Positions 22,701-33,954 of a stretch of DNA of 64,000 bases are shown here, piece after piece (positions within the stretch are counted from its first letter, which is position 1; each line of letters opens with the position of its first letter). A program made the position numbers and the translations under genes. Under the pieces are notes generated by a model that worked only from the letters and a program-made list of their open reading frames with translations, was not told the DNA's origin and searched no databases. The DNA lies in NCBI GenBank assembly GCA_020284085.1, contig JACEVL010000799.1, positions 695,001 through 759,000 on the forward strand, given 5' to 3'. This DNA is from Aporrectodea caliginosa. Its lineage: Eukaryota; Annelida; Clitellata; Crassiclitellata; Lumbricidae.

Positions 22701-25700
22701 ATAAAACCAATAATAAATGTTAAATGTCCTGCCAATTCTATAAAGTAATAGTAAGAAGTTACAGACAAAATAATTAAGTTAAATCAAAATAATTAGGTTA
22801 AATAAACTAAAATAACTTGTATAGAATACATTCTCAATACATTCAATCAGCCGTTTATTGAATCAACAACAGCACAATTAATTAACAATCAGTCATTTAA
22901 AAAAAATGTTAATCTGCTGATGCCGTCAACAGGACAGCCCTAAAGGATAAAATAATCCGCTATTGCAGGGCTGCCCCTTTTCCATATTACATTTACTGAT
23001 GGCAAGACGATTTTTATGATCATATAGTTATAGAAAATTCAACTTAAATAACAATTTTAGGGCTAAATCATAGCCAAACAACTAAATAGCAAAACATTGC
23101 AGTACAAGATTTAAAACAAACAAACAAACAAACAAACAAAATCAAAACAAAACAGATTATAATGTTCACAGTTGTACATTATAAACAATCTTAACTAAGG
23201 TACAATCTATCGAGTCATTCTATTCTTTTTATATGTTTAAGAGATAATGTTTCAATTGAGCTTTAAATTGAGCCATGTGTAATATATTTATTAAATTTGG
23301 AGGAAGAGAATCCCAAAGTGGTGGACCTGAGCATTTAATTGAGAACTGCTTAGTCCTGGTTCGTGCCCCTGGGGTTCGATATTTACAGGATGCTCTAGTA
23401 TCATGTCCATGGATAGCTACACCCTTAAGGAAATATTTATCAAACAGTGATGGAAGAAGCCCATAATGATAACAGTACATGAATAGTCCAATTTGATATT
23501 TTGTAATATCATTCAATTTTAGAATATTGTGCTCTTTAAATATTAATTTTGTACTATCAGACCATCCTAGTAAGCAAGTCACACGTATGGCACGTTTATG
23601 GAGAGTCTCAAGGCGTTTTAATCATACTACTACTTTATGGAATTGGCAAAACATTTTAGATTTATTATTAGCTTCATTTTGCTTAGGAGCTGTTGTTCAT
23701 TTTTAAGTGAGCAATTCACTAATTAGCAGACGAACTTAAATTAATCTGCAGCACACTATTTGATTCATTGACAAATAAACAAAGTTGAAGTTCTAAGAAA
23801 CAGAAACTGCTGACATACCCGAACTTCTTCGTTTCGTTCTTTCTTTGCTTTTTCGCGCAGTTTCTTGTTTTCTTGTTCCATGATTCTACGCACCTGGCGA
23901 TGGGGAGCCTCCCTTGTGTCGTACTTTTCCGCCCAGACGAAGGACTTTGCAGTGCAGTAGCTCTCCCAGTAAGCGTAGAAGAGACCAACAACCTACATGC
24001 AAATGCTAATCGATTAATTATGAGCAAGTACATTTTTATTTTCATCATGAATATTCAAGAAGTGTTGTATAATATTTCATCATGAATAGTCTTTGAGAAG
24101 CTGACAGTGCATACAAAACAAGACTCACACTGCCATGAATGGATTGCCGTAATGCAGTCAACTCTAGGTTCTCGACAATTCTACATTTGACTTAAAAATA
24201 TCAGACTGTGGCCAGAAAATTGTTTCACTTACACATGGCTTCCTAAGAACACTGCATGATTTACACCAGATTCACACGTCGTTGCCTGCTTACAAATGGC
24301 AGATAGCACCAGATCTACTATTTCTGTAAACTGACCTCTTCATAGACACTTTGTGAATTTCCAAACTCTGGAGCGAGCACATCACCATTGGCCAAGTCAA
24401 GATATTCGCTGTCCTCTGCTGCGATTGTTTTGAACACCTGGCTGTAAACTGCATAGAAGCCCTAAAAAACAGCAAACTGAAGCTTAAAAGAAAATTCATA
24501 TTTCTACACATTAATTTAGCAGCTATGCCTATGTATAGCAACTGAAGTAGTTAAATCGGTATGACTTAGAACAGTGCTTCCCAAACTTTTCAGTGTCACG
24601 GACCGGCAGGAATTTTTCCACAGCAGGAGGACCGGTGCCAAATTTATTAATTATTTCTCCTTTTCGTTTTTGATCACCTAAATTCCTCAAAATGTATTAA
24701 AATTGATTTAAATGCATGTTTAATCGGACCTCCGATTAGCAATTCTGTGTGCTCCTGTGTGCTTTAAAAATGTTTGTAATACTACTAATAATAATAATAA
24801 TATACTTCTACAAACTAAATCCTTCATCAATGGATTACAACATAAGCATAAAAGCTGTTAATAACACCAATTACACAAAATTGTTGATAACATGAAAATG
24901 GTTGATAATACACTTTCAGAACACTAGTCCTAAGACTGCTAAAAGTAGGCTGTTAGTTTTCTTCCAATATGTACTATATATAAAATCAGAATTTTGCTGC
25001 TAGTTTTCTCTTAATAGTAAAGTAAATAGTAAAGAAGTCAGATTATGATGATTTTACTTTTCTCTGGAAACTTGGAAAGTCAATTTCTAACTGTATTACA
25101 TAATTTTTAAACAGTGTTCATTCTTTTCTTTTATTACACCTTTTGTATGTATTGCTGTTTGTCAGTTGTGGGCGTTTGTCTCGATCCAATAACAATTACC
25201 ACAATTTAATTACAAAAGAAAAGAATTACAGAACATACCTCATCATCGTCTCCATAACCAGAGAAACACGATGCGTTAAAATACTGATAGAGGTCAATGC
25301 TGCTGTCCTGATAGTCATCTCCTTTTCCTAGACCTAAACACCAAACACACAAACTTTATTAGCCAAGATAAACTGATAAACTAGATTCTTTGGCTACCTA
25401 GTCTCGCGCTACTTAAAAGGACACAAATTTTGGCTGCATTATCTCAAGAAATGAAATATGGGAATTCAGAATTTGCAAATTTACAGATTTTTTAGTCAAC
25501 ATGACAAATGCTGCATGCAAACTACAGATCACAAAATCATGTGCTCCTTGATTTGCACAGCAGATGCTAACACAGTTGCCTCTCACTTTTGCATCTGGTG
25601 TTAAAATCTAGCAGCATAAAGCAAAATTGACAATTCTTTAGTCTAGCCATTTAGCCAATGACAAAAGAGTGTCAAGTTGTCGCTATTGTTTGCCTGGACT

Positions 25701-28700
25701 TCAGGAAAAGACAATAAAAAATTACCATACTTCAAATGCACCACGTACAGTCATACACCACCAGTGGCCAACAATGCAGAACATAATCAGATACCTGCCA
25801 ACTCAAAAACCACACATGTACCTTACCTCTGCTGCCACAGAACAACTTAAAAACCAAGCAGGAGAATGGAGTGTAACCTATTGCAACAAGATTGCCTCCT
25901 TGATAAATATCAAGGAGGCTGATGGAACTTATTTCTGGATTTGGAAACACTTTTGTAGAAATGCATTATTACCCAAGAGAGCAAAGCCATAGGCATTCTG
26001 ACATAACACAAAGATACCCACAACATAAAGTTATCAGATTAACAAAGCCTTCAATTTCCTAGGTACAGGAAACAGTGGCGTAACAAGGGGGGCAGCCGAC
26101 CTCGGGCGCAGCACCACAGGGGCAAAAAATTATCTTTCAGTGGTACACAGTACTATGAAAAGAACGATTAAAAATCAACAAGAAAATTAAAGGTGGGGGG
26201 CAGTCGTCAACCCTTGCCCCTGGTCACTGAAACCTTTCGTTACGCCACTGACAGGAACCACCTTCTGTTAGCACATTATAACTGAATGTTCACACAGCAC
26301 TACTTTGGCAAAAACAGCTTTGTAACTGGCATGGTATAAATGAAACATGCTTTTACCTCCTCTGAGTATTGACTCGCGATGTTTGTCATACCATGCACGT
26401 TCTTGTAGATCACTTAACACCTCGTAAGCTTGCTGAATGAAGAGGAAACGCTTTGTGCATTCTTCAGCTTTATCCGGATTTTTATCTAAAATCAAGCAAT
26501 CAGTTATCAATTCTGATGACAACTTCTCCAATTTTAGGCAACATATAAAAACTCACCCTTAGGGGAGTTCAGAAGATGTGCTACAAGTCTGAAACTGTCA
26601 TAAAAATTGCATTATACACCAAATTAAAGTCACATCAACTTCTAAAACTGCTCCAGATGTTTTCTTCTAATACTGCTCCATTTCTATGCTTTTCCCAAAA
26701 GAAAATCATTACAAATAATAAAACAATGATCACAAGAAAATTTAGCATCACTACTAATAAAAAAAAAACCGATTTGGTAGAACCGATAAGAAGGCTCAAG
26801 AGTGAAAGTGAGAAAGCAGGACTCTACTTCAATATAAAGAAGACAAAGATCATGACTAGGGCTGTCAAAATGTTAGAAAAACGTGGCCCGGGTACCCGAG
26901 CTCATTTTCAACGGGGGCCCGAAGGCCCGTCATTGGTAAAACGCTTGAGGAAAGCCAAACCTAGGACCAGCTGTAAAGTTTATATAACAACGCTTCATAA
27001 CGTAGGAAGCTGTCTATATATATATATATACGGTCATTGCACTAAGACCTAATTCAAAGTTGGTCATCATTGGCTTGCGCGTCCCGGTAGGTTGCATAAT
27101 AACCCTTATTAAATAGGAGCCCATGGCTCGTCTTATGATAGCCGGCAATCAGGCAGGTGCCAACCGCCCTCCGCCGATGACTAATCGGCCACTTTAGCTG
27201 GCTCATTCATGCTGAACTCCACAGCTTCCCACGCGACAGACAGCCTGTTATTCAACCGCGGAACGACACAGCTTTTAAAACTTACACCTGCATACCGTTA
27301 TTATGCTTCTTTGGATGGGTTTTCGGGTATTGACTTAACGGCCCGGGCTTGACCCTACGAACGGGGGCCCGGGTGTGCGGGGGCCCGTTGACAGCCCTAG
27401 TGCCAAGATGCCAACTACCCCCGCGCCGATGACTAATACACCACTGTAGCTGGCCAACACATCTTCAAATCCACAGCGTTTTACGCGACTGAAAGTCTGT
27501 ATTTAAGCTTTTAAAATTTACTTAAAATAATATGCTGATTCGGACGGGTTTTCGGGCTTTGATTTAAGGGCCCGGGCCGGGCCCTTCGAACGGGGCCCGG
27601 AGGGAGGCCCGTTGACAGCCCTAATCATGACAACAGAGGAGGAGGACAGTTTTGAAGTAGACGGAGAGGAAATAGAAACGGTAACTAGCTTCACGTTTTT
27701 GGGATCAGTAATAGATAAAGAGGGAAAGTGTGATATGGAAATAAATCGTAGAGTGGAGATAGGAAAAGCTGCAATGAATGGTCTGGAAAAAATATGGAAG
27801 GACAAACATGTGAGTATAGACACGAAAAAAAATTGGTGAAGGCTCTGATCATCTCAACAGTAACATTTTTTGTAAGAAAAAGAGCCAAATAAAACGCCCA
27901 GAACACTTTAATTTTTTTTAAAGAGATTTTTCATGAACACAATGGAACCCAAAAACGTAGAAAACACATGTATGTCAACGTCAAATAATACACTGTACGG
28001 TAATCCTGGGAACGGCGGTCGTAAATTCCGAAACACTGTTTTTTATAAATTATGAAATGAAAGAAATCAACAGAGGCCGCTTTCTTACAGTTTCGCTAAA
28101 ACGTGCTATAATTTATTCTCAGGAATCCAGCTTCTAATTACTGAAAACATTATTTTCATCCAGCTTCTATTGAATGGAAACTTAGTTTCATCCATGCAAC
28201 CAGCTTGGTATCCAGCTTCTATTTACAGGAAAAATTACTTCGATCAATCCAGCTTCTATTTCAACACAGGAATGTTTTCATCAATCCCACTTCCATTTAG
28301 GGAAACAGTTTTTTCCATCAATCCAGCTTCCATTTATGGAAACAGTTCTTTTCATCAATCCAGCTTCCAATTTAAAGTGACAATATCAAATAACTTTGTA
28401 GAAACAGTGTTTCGGAATTTACGACCGCCGTTCCCAGGATTACTCACTGTACTGTCTGTTGTTATTTTAGTTCCCGGACGTTTCATCCGTGAAATTAAAC
28501 GTGAAAGTATACAAACAAAAAGAAGCTGTAAAGGCAATCTACGCGTACAAATAATCGTGTAATGGTAAATTATCTTTTTTAGACAGAAGTCTGGTAGCGA
28601 GATCTTGCACGCAGAAAAGCGAGCGATAATAAAAGAATTACACGTCACCTGGATGCCATTGTAATGCTAACTTTCTGTAGGCTTTCTTAATGTCCTCATC

Positions 28701-28745
28701 ACTGGCGTCTTTAGGAACTCCTAGGACTTCGTAATGACATTGCAT
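13897..28745 (-). CDS. DNAJC21: DnaJ homolog subfamily C member 21, complete (15 exons)
   Basis: A J-domain co-chaperone (yeast Jjj1 family) that stimulates Hsp70 ATPase and acts in cytoplasmic recycling of 60S-subunit export factors and rRNA/ribosome maturation. Exons 5' to 3': 28649-28745, 26357-26485, 25239-25333, 24336-24461, 23819-23992, 22304-22354, 21382-21461, 20479-20757, 18978-19142, 18191-18245, 17424-17494, 16607-16676, 15880-15932, 15258-15327, 13897-14073. Every junction has GT/AG borders and compatible phases, and the product is 563 residues. The J domain (residues 1 to about 75) has HPD at 31-33. Family blocks [20 protein letters not shown] and [13 protein letters not shown] follow. 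Zinc finger 1 is C332/C335/H348/H354 and zinc finger 2 is C511/C514/H527/H533. Between them lie acidic and Lys-rich stretches. The length and two C2H2 fingers fit the vertebrate protein. Confidence 0.96.
14100..14670. repeat. R1-type interspersed repeat fragments in the last DNAJC21 intron
   Basis: 14270-14335 has GAGAGGCGCTATATAAATTG and a CAATACAATACAATA tail. 14525-14665 has ACTTATAAAGCGCC, an inverted GAGGCGCTTCCAG, and CAGAAACAGTAGTGCCCC, closely matching 56300-56430. Confidence 0.6.
19450..20206. mobile_element. hAT MITE, 757 bp, with GGAAAATTTCC-rich ends
   Basis: The left end is TAGTGTTGTG; the right end is CATCACTA, giving TAGTGATG in inverse. It has a perfect 8-bp duplication, GGTTGAAT, at 19442-19449 and 20207-20214. 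Both subterminal regions are dense in CCGGAAAATTTTCCGG-type palindromes. No transposase frame is present. It lies in DNAJC21 intron 8, between the exons at 20479-20757 and 18978-19142. Confidence 0.92.
20340..20475 (+). mobile_element. SINE S1, 3' fragment
   Basis: Contains TTTATGTCTTCTGTCATTTG, GTACAGTGCAGTGCG and an ATT-rich tail. It ends only a few bp from the DNAJC21 exon at 20479-20757. Confidence 0.8.
20830..21350. other. Trinucleotide-rich intron segment
   Basis: GGTGGT/CACCAC-rich and (ATC)n-like sequence, including CATCATCATCATC at 21288-21306. The plus-strand open frames here are repeat-derived. Confidence 0.6.
22060..22260. repeat. Minisatellite with AAGAGCTGTACTCAACTCA units
   Basis: Five to six imperfect copies of a roughly 30-bp unit (CTATTAAGAGCTGTACTCAAC). 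One copy pair forms the palindrome CCTATTAAGAGCTCTTAATAGG near 22227-22248. Confidence 0.8.
23229..23616 (-). pseudogene. LINE reverse-transcriptase C-terminal fragment
   Basis: The minus frame reads [59 protein letters not shown] and ends [12 protein letters not shown]. These motifs mark the end of ORF2 in Jockey/CR1-like non-LTR elements (the W-[DN]-SLP block and the final short helix). It is 5' truncated and lies in a DNAJC21 intron. Confidence 0.8.
24572..24690. mobile_element. hAT terminal fragment
   Basis: CAGTGCTTCCCAAACTTTTC, followed by CACGGACCGGCAGG, resembles the ends of Charlie-like hAT elements (CAGTGGTTCTCAAAC type). I found no matching right end in the next kilobase. Confidence 0.5.
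26073..26250. mobile_element. Short hAT MITE, 178 bp
   Basis: The left end is CAGTGGCGTAAC and the right end is its exact inverse, GTTACGCCACTG. Flanks are ACAGGAAA (26065-26072) and ACAGGAAC (26251-26258), a 7/8 target duplication. It has no coding capacity. Confidence 0.9.
26765..27895 (+). pseudogene. RTE-like LINE fragment, interrupted by a hAT element
   Basis: The left piece encodes [19 protein letters not shown]. The right piece (27632-27895) continues as [20 protein letters not shown], then [17 protein letters not shown] frameshift in an A-run near 27830 precedes a segment resembling [10 protein letters not shown]. The order and motifs match the RT region downstream of the catalytic box in RTE/BovB-type elements. 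Removing 26857-27631 restores one continuous frame. Confidence 0.85.
26857..27623. mobile_element. hAT MITE, 767 bp, with a duplicated right half
   Basis: The left end is TAGGGCTGTCAA and the right end is its inverse, TTGACAGCCCTA. It has a perfect 8-bp duplication, ATCATGAC, at 26849-26856 and 27624-27631. The subterminal parts are rich in CCCGGGCCCG. A second copy of the right end (GTTGACAGCCCTAG) lies inside at 27388-27401, and 27403-27623 is a diverged repeat of about 27150-27402. Confidence 0.92.
27999..28444. mobile_element. TIR element, 446 bp, carrying internal tandem repeats
   Basis: The 42-bp terminal inverted repeats are nearly perfect (27999-28040 starting GGTAATCCTGGGAACGGCGG; 28403-28444). 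An exact 8-bp duplication, CACTGTAC, lies at 27991-27998 and 28445-28452. The core is five to six copies of a 35-40-bp unit with TCATCAATCCAGCTTC. It is non-autonomous and probably hAT-type from the duplication length. Confidence 0.92.
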
Positions 28746-29394
28746 TTTAACAGTTAATATTAACAAGAATAATCCAAATAACTGATTCACGGGCTGAATC
28801 AAATGAAATCTATTTTACAAAACAACCGGTGTTTAAGTCACAACGGAACGGAGACATTACGCAATGTCGGAATGTCGGCAAAGGTTTAAGTTATCAGTGC
28901 GACCACTCTCCATTTTCTGAAATCCCAAGAATTTGCCAAAAAAATTCCAAGATTGGCCAAAAGTGTACCAAAATATCCCAAGTCACTGAAAATGAAAAGT
29001 TGTGATGAAAATATGAAATGCATTTTAGCTATAGTCTGTGGACCTTAGAACACAACCCCAAGATTGCTATGCAAAATTCCCAGATCCCAAGTTGGACCCC
29101 CAAATTCCCAAGATCTTGGGAAATATCCCAAGGAGTGGTTGCACTGTAAGTTATGGAGTAAAAGACTACAAATATAACTACAAGTGGGTGGGCACGCGTG
29201 GGAACGCGTTCCCACTTCCCACTGCAATCGAAATTCTTTGCTTTTGTTCCCGCTGCTAAAATTAATGCGATGGAACCCTGGCAACGCATGCGTTCCAATA
29301 AAACTCTTCTTCGGAGTTCCCACTGCTCACCCAAGCTACTTAAAATTAACCACTGTACAAAAGCGCGTAAGCCTAACAGAAAAGTCTGATCATA

Positions 29395-29530
29395 CTAATT
29401 CTTAAACAAATAAGTCTTAAGGTTAATTTTGAAGAGAGATAATGCTAAAGATTTGCGAACAACAAAGTCCGACAGTTTATTCCATTCAACCGGATCGGCT
29501 AGTGCAAATTTACGGTTTCCAAATTTTCTA
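29395..29530 (-). pseudogene. LINE C-terminal fragment
   Basis: The minus strand encodes GNRKFALADPVEWNKLSDF, then FKINLKTYLFKN and a stop. This is a typical terminus of a Jockey/CR1-like ORF2 (W-N-x-L-x-D and a final K-x-x-L helix). It is short, with no upstream RT core. Confidence 0.7.
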
Positions 29531-29709
29531 AGTGATCGTGTGACAACAAGCCAATGTCAGATTGAGATTGAGATCGTAGCCTATACAGTCATCGTCTGGA
29601 TTGGAGAGATCAAAAGTGAGTGAGTCACCATCATACTTGTTTTAGTGCTCGGCTAGGCAAAACACGTCGATGGGAAAACGACCTCCTATCATCGAAATTA
29701 TTTTAGAAC

Positions 29710-29982
29710 CAGGGCCGTCATTTCAGTTTTTTTCAGGGGGGGCAAAAAAATTTTTTACGTGAGGCAATTTTTGGCCAGCTTGTCAACAGTATACGTAAGC
29801 TGACACAACATTGAAAAATCTCTCCAAAGGATTGTACTGTGTTAAAAAGTAGGGCCTACATTGGTATTGAACAATATGGTGTTTAACTGGGCGCATCCGA
29901 ATAAAGTAAAGATAATATTATTTCATCAAATGCACTGAAAGACATATAAATAGTCAAAATGCCCCCCCTGCCCCCCAAATGA
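29710..29982. mobile_element. Degraded hAT MITE
   Basis: The left end CAGGGCCGTCATTTCAG is clear. The right side reads GCCCCCCCTGCCCCCCAAATGA and then TAGAAC, as if the last 8-10 bp (CGGCCCTG) and part of a TTTAGAAC duplication were deleted. Confidence 0.45.
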
Positions 29983-30904
29983 TAGAACTAAATATAGACA
30001 TCGATGCCTCCTATAGCAAGGAGGTAGTAAGTAGTAACCCTCCCTCATAAGATCTTTGGTAGAAACCGTTGATTGAGCATTCGAGTTCTTTGGTTGTGTT
30101 GCGCAAGACCATCTCACTCTCAGACAACCGTGAAACCGAAATATTGAATTCTGGGCATCTTGGGCAAGACTTGCAAGTTAAATTTAGTCTTCACGTGTAA
30201 TTATTTTATAGTCGTCTGTCTGACTCGTAATCAGCCTTTATGAAAGCTACGTATATCCAAGTTAGCCTATCTACGTTAGCAAATTTGTAGGCTACTTAAA
30301 TTTAAAATGCAGTTCTGCATTGCGATAGCTCGGTGGCCATCTTCGATCGCAATCTCAATTCTCCTCCACTTGCACTCCATCCTGCAGCTTTAAATTCCCA
30401 CTCGGCACTCGCGCTTGAAAACCTACGCCATCGTTTGACCACCATCATCAACGATTTTCGCCGTGGCACCATGATGTCCTTGGCTTTGACCTCGCCATGG
30501 GCGTCGAGAGCCAAGGCGGGCCCCAGGGCAGACACTTCTCAGCGTCCATCAGGGCCCCTTGTTTTTTCAATTTTATCTGTAAGCCCGAGTTTGATGTAAG
30601 GCTGAAAAAGCCTATCGAACAATATTTAAATAATAATAATGAGGGTAATATTAATAATAGTAAAAGTAGATGTAAAAATCAATTTCTGGTTTAAAAAGTC
30701 CATCAGTCTCGCCAGATCTATAATTATCTATCTGAGTTATCTCGTCCGGCGATTTCATAGACAGGCATGAAAATGCTTCCATAGCCTACCCATTTTCAGA
30801 CCTGTGACAGTTGTCGCATTATAATGTCCAATTTCAGGAGGTGCGGATATGTCACTTGCAATGTCTGCAATGACTGCAACAACAATTCGCTCTGTGGGGA
30901 ACAG

Positions 30905-30980
30905 GTCGATAGTCCGAATAGAAGCTTCGATAGTCCGAAGGTTCGATAGTCCGAAGGTTCGATAGTCCGAAGGTTTCATG
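30905..30980 (+). repeat. 16-bp tandem repeat, second locus
   Basis: Four copies of CGATAGTCCGAAGGTT, then TTTCATGG and an AT-rich tract, identical in arrangement to 8464-8640. Confidence 0.9.
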
Positions 30981-31125
30981 GTAAAACATTATGTACATGT
31001 ACATATGTACATTATATGTAATTATGTATATATAAATGTATCTATATATGTTGAGGATAATGTATACGTATATATGTATTTATATCTATATACAATACAT
31101 GTAGGCCTACATACATGTATGCTTA

Positions 31126-31341
31126 TGGGTCGGGTGGCGCGTTGGATAACATCTGGCGAAGAGTGCGAGAGGTACCGAGTTCGAGCCCCGTTAGGGCGGA
31201 TTTGCTTTGTAGGCTGCTATTAGCGCCGTGTATTACAAGCTGTCTGTTCTGTTAGTAGTTAACTAGTTAAGATTGTTTCAATTGCATAACATGTAAATGT
31301 ACAGCGCAGTGCGTTTGTCAGGCGCTAAATTAAAGAAAAGA

Positions 31342-31387
<46 letters not shown>

Positions 31388-31390
31388 ATG
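31126..31390 (+). mobile_element. tRNA-derived SINE S1, near full length
   Basis: The head is GGTGGCGCGTTGGATAAC and GGTACCGAGTTCGAGCCCC. The body has CTGTCTGTTCTGTTAGTAG and GTACAGCGCAGTGCG. The tail is (ATT)n to 31385. Confidence 0.9.
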
Positions 31391-31479
31391 GAAGCGCCTT
31401 TATTTCTTCATAAAGCCAACAAACTTATGTACAGACTGATTATAAAGTAACTGTTTTCAATATTTAGAAGCCTTCGATC

Positions 31480-32803
31480 AGTCCTGGGCTACTGTTGTTG
31501 CAACCTGTGGTCCCTAAAACAGATAGAGCATGTTTCCAATTTGTAGGGCGACTGATAAGCGTTGTAGAAGATGACTAGTCTCACGCTGGTCGCCTGTCGC
31601 TGCTGAGATCTTGCGTCCTAGTTCTTGGACAAACTGCAGTGATTCTGTGTGCCAGCTTCCTGCAGTTTCGACTGCCACAGGGACGAAATGATGTGACTGT
31701 GTGATAGCAGCATACTTGGTTTCCTTGTTGCGAGCTGCCTTTTCCGCTGCCGCACCTGCGATTTGCGATGTTATATGTTCGTAGGATGCAGCGAAAGTAT
31801 CTGGCACCGTGACATCCCATGCCAAGCAACGACCTCTGTGCCAAGGTATGATGGTGACTCCGTCAGGCCTTTTGCCGTCTGATCTGGAGAGGCCATTGGG
31901 CTCTTTGATGGCCGGTATTTTGGCTCTGGTGAAAGCTCGCCAAATAACATCGTTGAGCATGCCATGTCGATGTTGTCTTCCTGGACCTTTGCTACAAGAG
32001 AATCCATGATGGCCGATGGTTTCTACTATGACACCGCATTTGCAAGTGTGTTTTTCACACAAGGCAGTGCCTAGTCGGATGCCGGAAGCTATTCTTAGGA
32101 CCTCTCCTGACATGCGTAATCCTGCTGTCTTAATGGGCAGTGCATGAAGCCAGTCTCCAGAGTGTGGCGATTGCACGGCTAACAATCTGGCATTTAACAG
32201 CAGAATCACTCGCTCTTTCTGACAGGTCTTGAAGTGCATGTACTAGATGAGTTTGCTGTCCCATTCCCGTTGTATGTGAGCCTTCTGCTCGATGGGAGGA
32301 GTTGCGTTCGACTTCGATGACCAAGAACTAAAAGCCTCCTCTACCAACGGATCTGTGATTGTTAGAGGAACGTCGAGTAACAGTTGGTCTTGAAGGTTTC
32401 ACTGTGTGCCAGCGGCTGATGCCATGAAAAGGCGGAAGTTGCCAGCATAACGGCACTGCGAATCCCCAGACCACCGTTTCTAACAGGTAAAGATGCCTGG
32501 ATCCATTGATCATCGCTCATGTTGATATTAAGGAGGCTACACAGACCAGTTCTCAAGACTTCGTCGAAGACGTGTAGAAGTTCTTCGTTTAAGAAGCAGG
32601 CTGATGTTCTTAGTGTGTATAACAGCTTCGGTATGCTTAAGCTGCTCCTCAGCAGGGTGAATGCGTCGTGTGGATGCAGCATCTCAAGCCTTGTTGTGAC
32701 TTTCTCCAAATCCTTGATCTTTTCTGGATAGATTAGTCGAATAGCCCTGCCTGGCAGCAGCGGTGCTCCCAGCAGTGTCAAATGGGGCAACTTTAGGGAG
32801 CCC

Positions 32804-32806
<3 letters not shown>
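31480..32806 (-). pseudogene. LINE with RT thumb and REL-type endonuclease domain, broken
   Basis: On the minus strand, 32806-32362 encodes the region after the RT core (HLTLLGAPLL, LLRSSLSIPKLLYTLRTSA, then WIQASLPVRNGGLGIRSAV). After frameshifts at 32240-32360, the frame 32239-31514 encodes a C-x1-C-x8-H-x4-C zinc motif (CKCG...HHGFSC). Next come KEPNGLSRSDGKRPDG and LAWDVTVPDT, then KAARNKETKYAA and FVPVAVETAG. A CCHC followed by PD...D...K is the layout of the restriction-like endonuclease in R2/R4/NeSL-type LINEs. It is 5' truncated at 32806, where a (TTA)n run to 32885 abuts. Confidence 0.75.

Positions 32807-32807
<1 letters not shown>

Positions 32808-32886
<79 letters not shown>
32808..32886. 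repeat. (TTA)n microsatellite
   Basis: About 26 TTA units directly at the truncated 5' end of the minus-strand LINE. It is followed to 33030 by ATATGTAT-rich sequence. Confidence 0.95.
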
Positions 32887-32892
<6 letters not shown>

Positions 32893-33159
32893 GGATATGA
32901 CGTATATAATGTGTATGTGCATTTGAATATATGCATATATATATGTATATGATATATAATGTATGCATATATGTATATATATGTTTGTATATATATATTT
33001 TTATCTATATGCAATACATGTACATATTCATATTAGCTCTGGCGCGCCATCGCAGCATGCAGTATGCAGTAAACAACGGCAGTAGGCCTATAGAGGTTGC
33101 TAATTCTTTGTCCACTGGATTGTCATATGGATTGTGATAATATTATTGATTAGAAACGA

Positions 33160-33954
33160 GTCACATAGGCCCATTGTATATGTTCATAAATGACGTCACG
33201 CAATTTTGGCCGATTTTTGACCCCCCCCCTCCCCTCGTCACACTTCGTCACAAAAGTAACACCCCTGAAAAATGACGTCACAAAGCTCTGACCCCCTAAA
33301 ACCAAATTTCCATTTGATAATAAAACATGTTTCAAATCACATTTATTGTCATTGTAATAAATATTTAATGTGGCACTGCACTCTGATGTATTAAAGTAGA
33401 AAGTCAGGTATTAAAAAGGAGTCGTTGGAAAGCTGATATTGGCATAAAATTGACTTGAATATACATCGTCTAACCAATTAGGCTACTATAGATGTTCAGA
33501 ATATTTTATAGTAGAACAATTAAGCAAAATGGAAAGAGTAGAATTACCACAATAACATATTCATTCTACAGAATGAAAAGGCTCAGGTAGAATCATTAGA
33601 ATTAAAATGTTTAATATAAGCAATTTATCCAAACATTTACAGAATTTATGCTTCTCCATTCTCCCATGGCGAAGTAAAATGCTCCTTCATGGAACAGATA
33701 GGAAGAGCATGAATATTTTAAAATCTGACGGTGACCAAATATTTAAATAATTAGAAAAATATTAATAATTGTGCCTGTATAATTTAAAATAACCAAAAAA
33801 TAATGAACATTTATAGCCTAATACTCAAAAATTAGTGCTGTAATTGTTAAAACTAAATTGCTGTTAATTGTTATAAATTTTATCCCATAGACCTGATGTG
33901 AGAGGACCCCCACCCCTATGTCACACATCGTGACAAATTTCCGACCCCCCGATA
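33160..33954. mobile_element. 795-bp insertion flanked by 15-bp direct repeats
   Basis: ATTGATTAGAAACGA occurs exactly at 33145-33159 and 33955-33969. The 795 bp between them carries C-rich motifs with GTCAC at both ends (TTTTTGACCCCCCCCC; TTCCGACCCCCC). A 15-bp duplication suits target-primed retrotransposition. No reading frame or tRNA head is seen, so the class is open. Confidence 0.6.

Noticed and set aside
30302..30599. Opposed open frames of 77 and 88 residues in a GC-richer patch
   Set aside because: Composition-driven overlap on both strands, no splice context and no recognisable motif.
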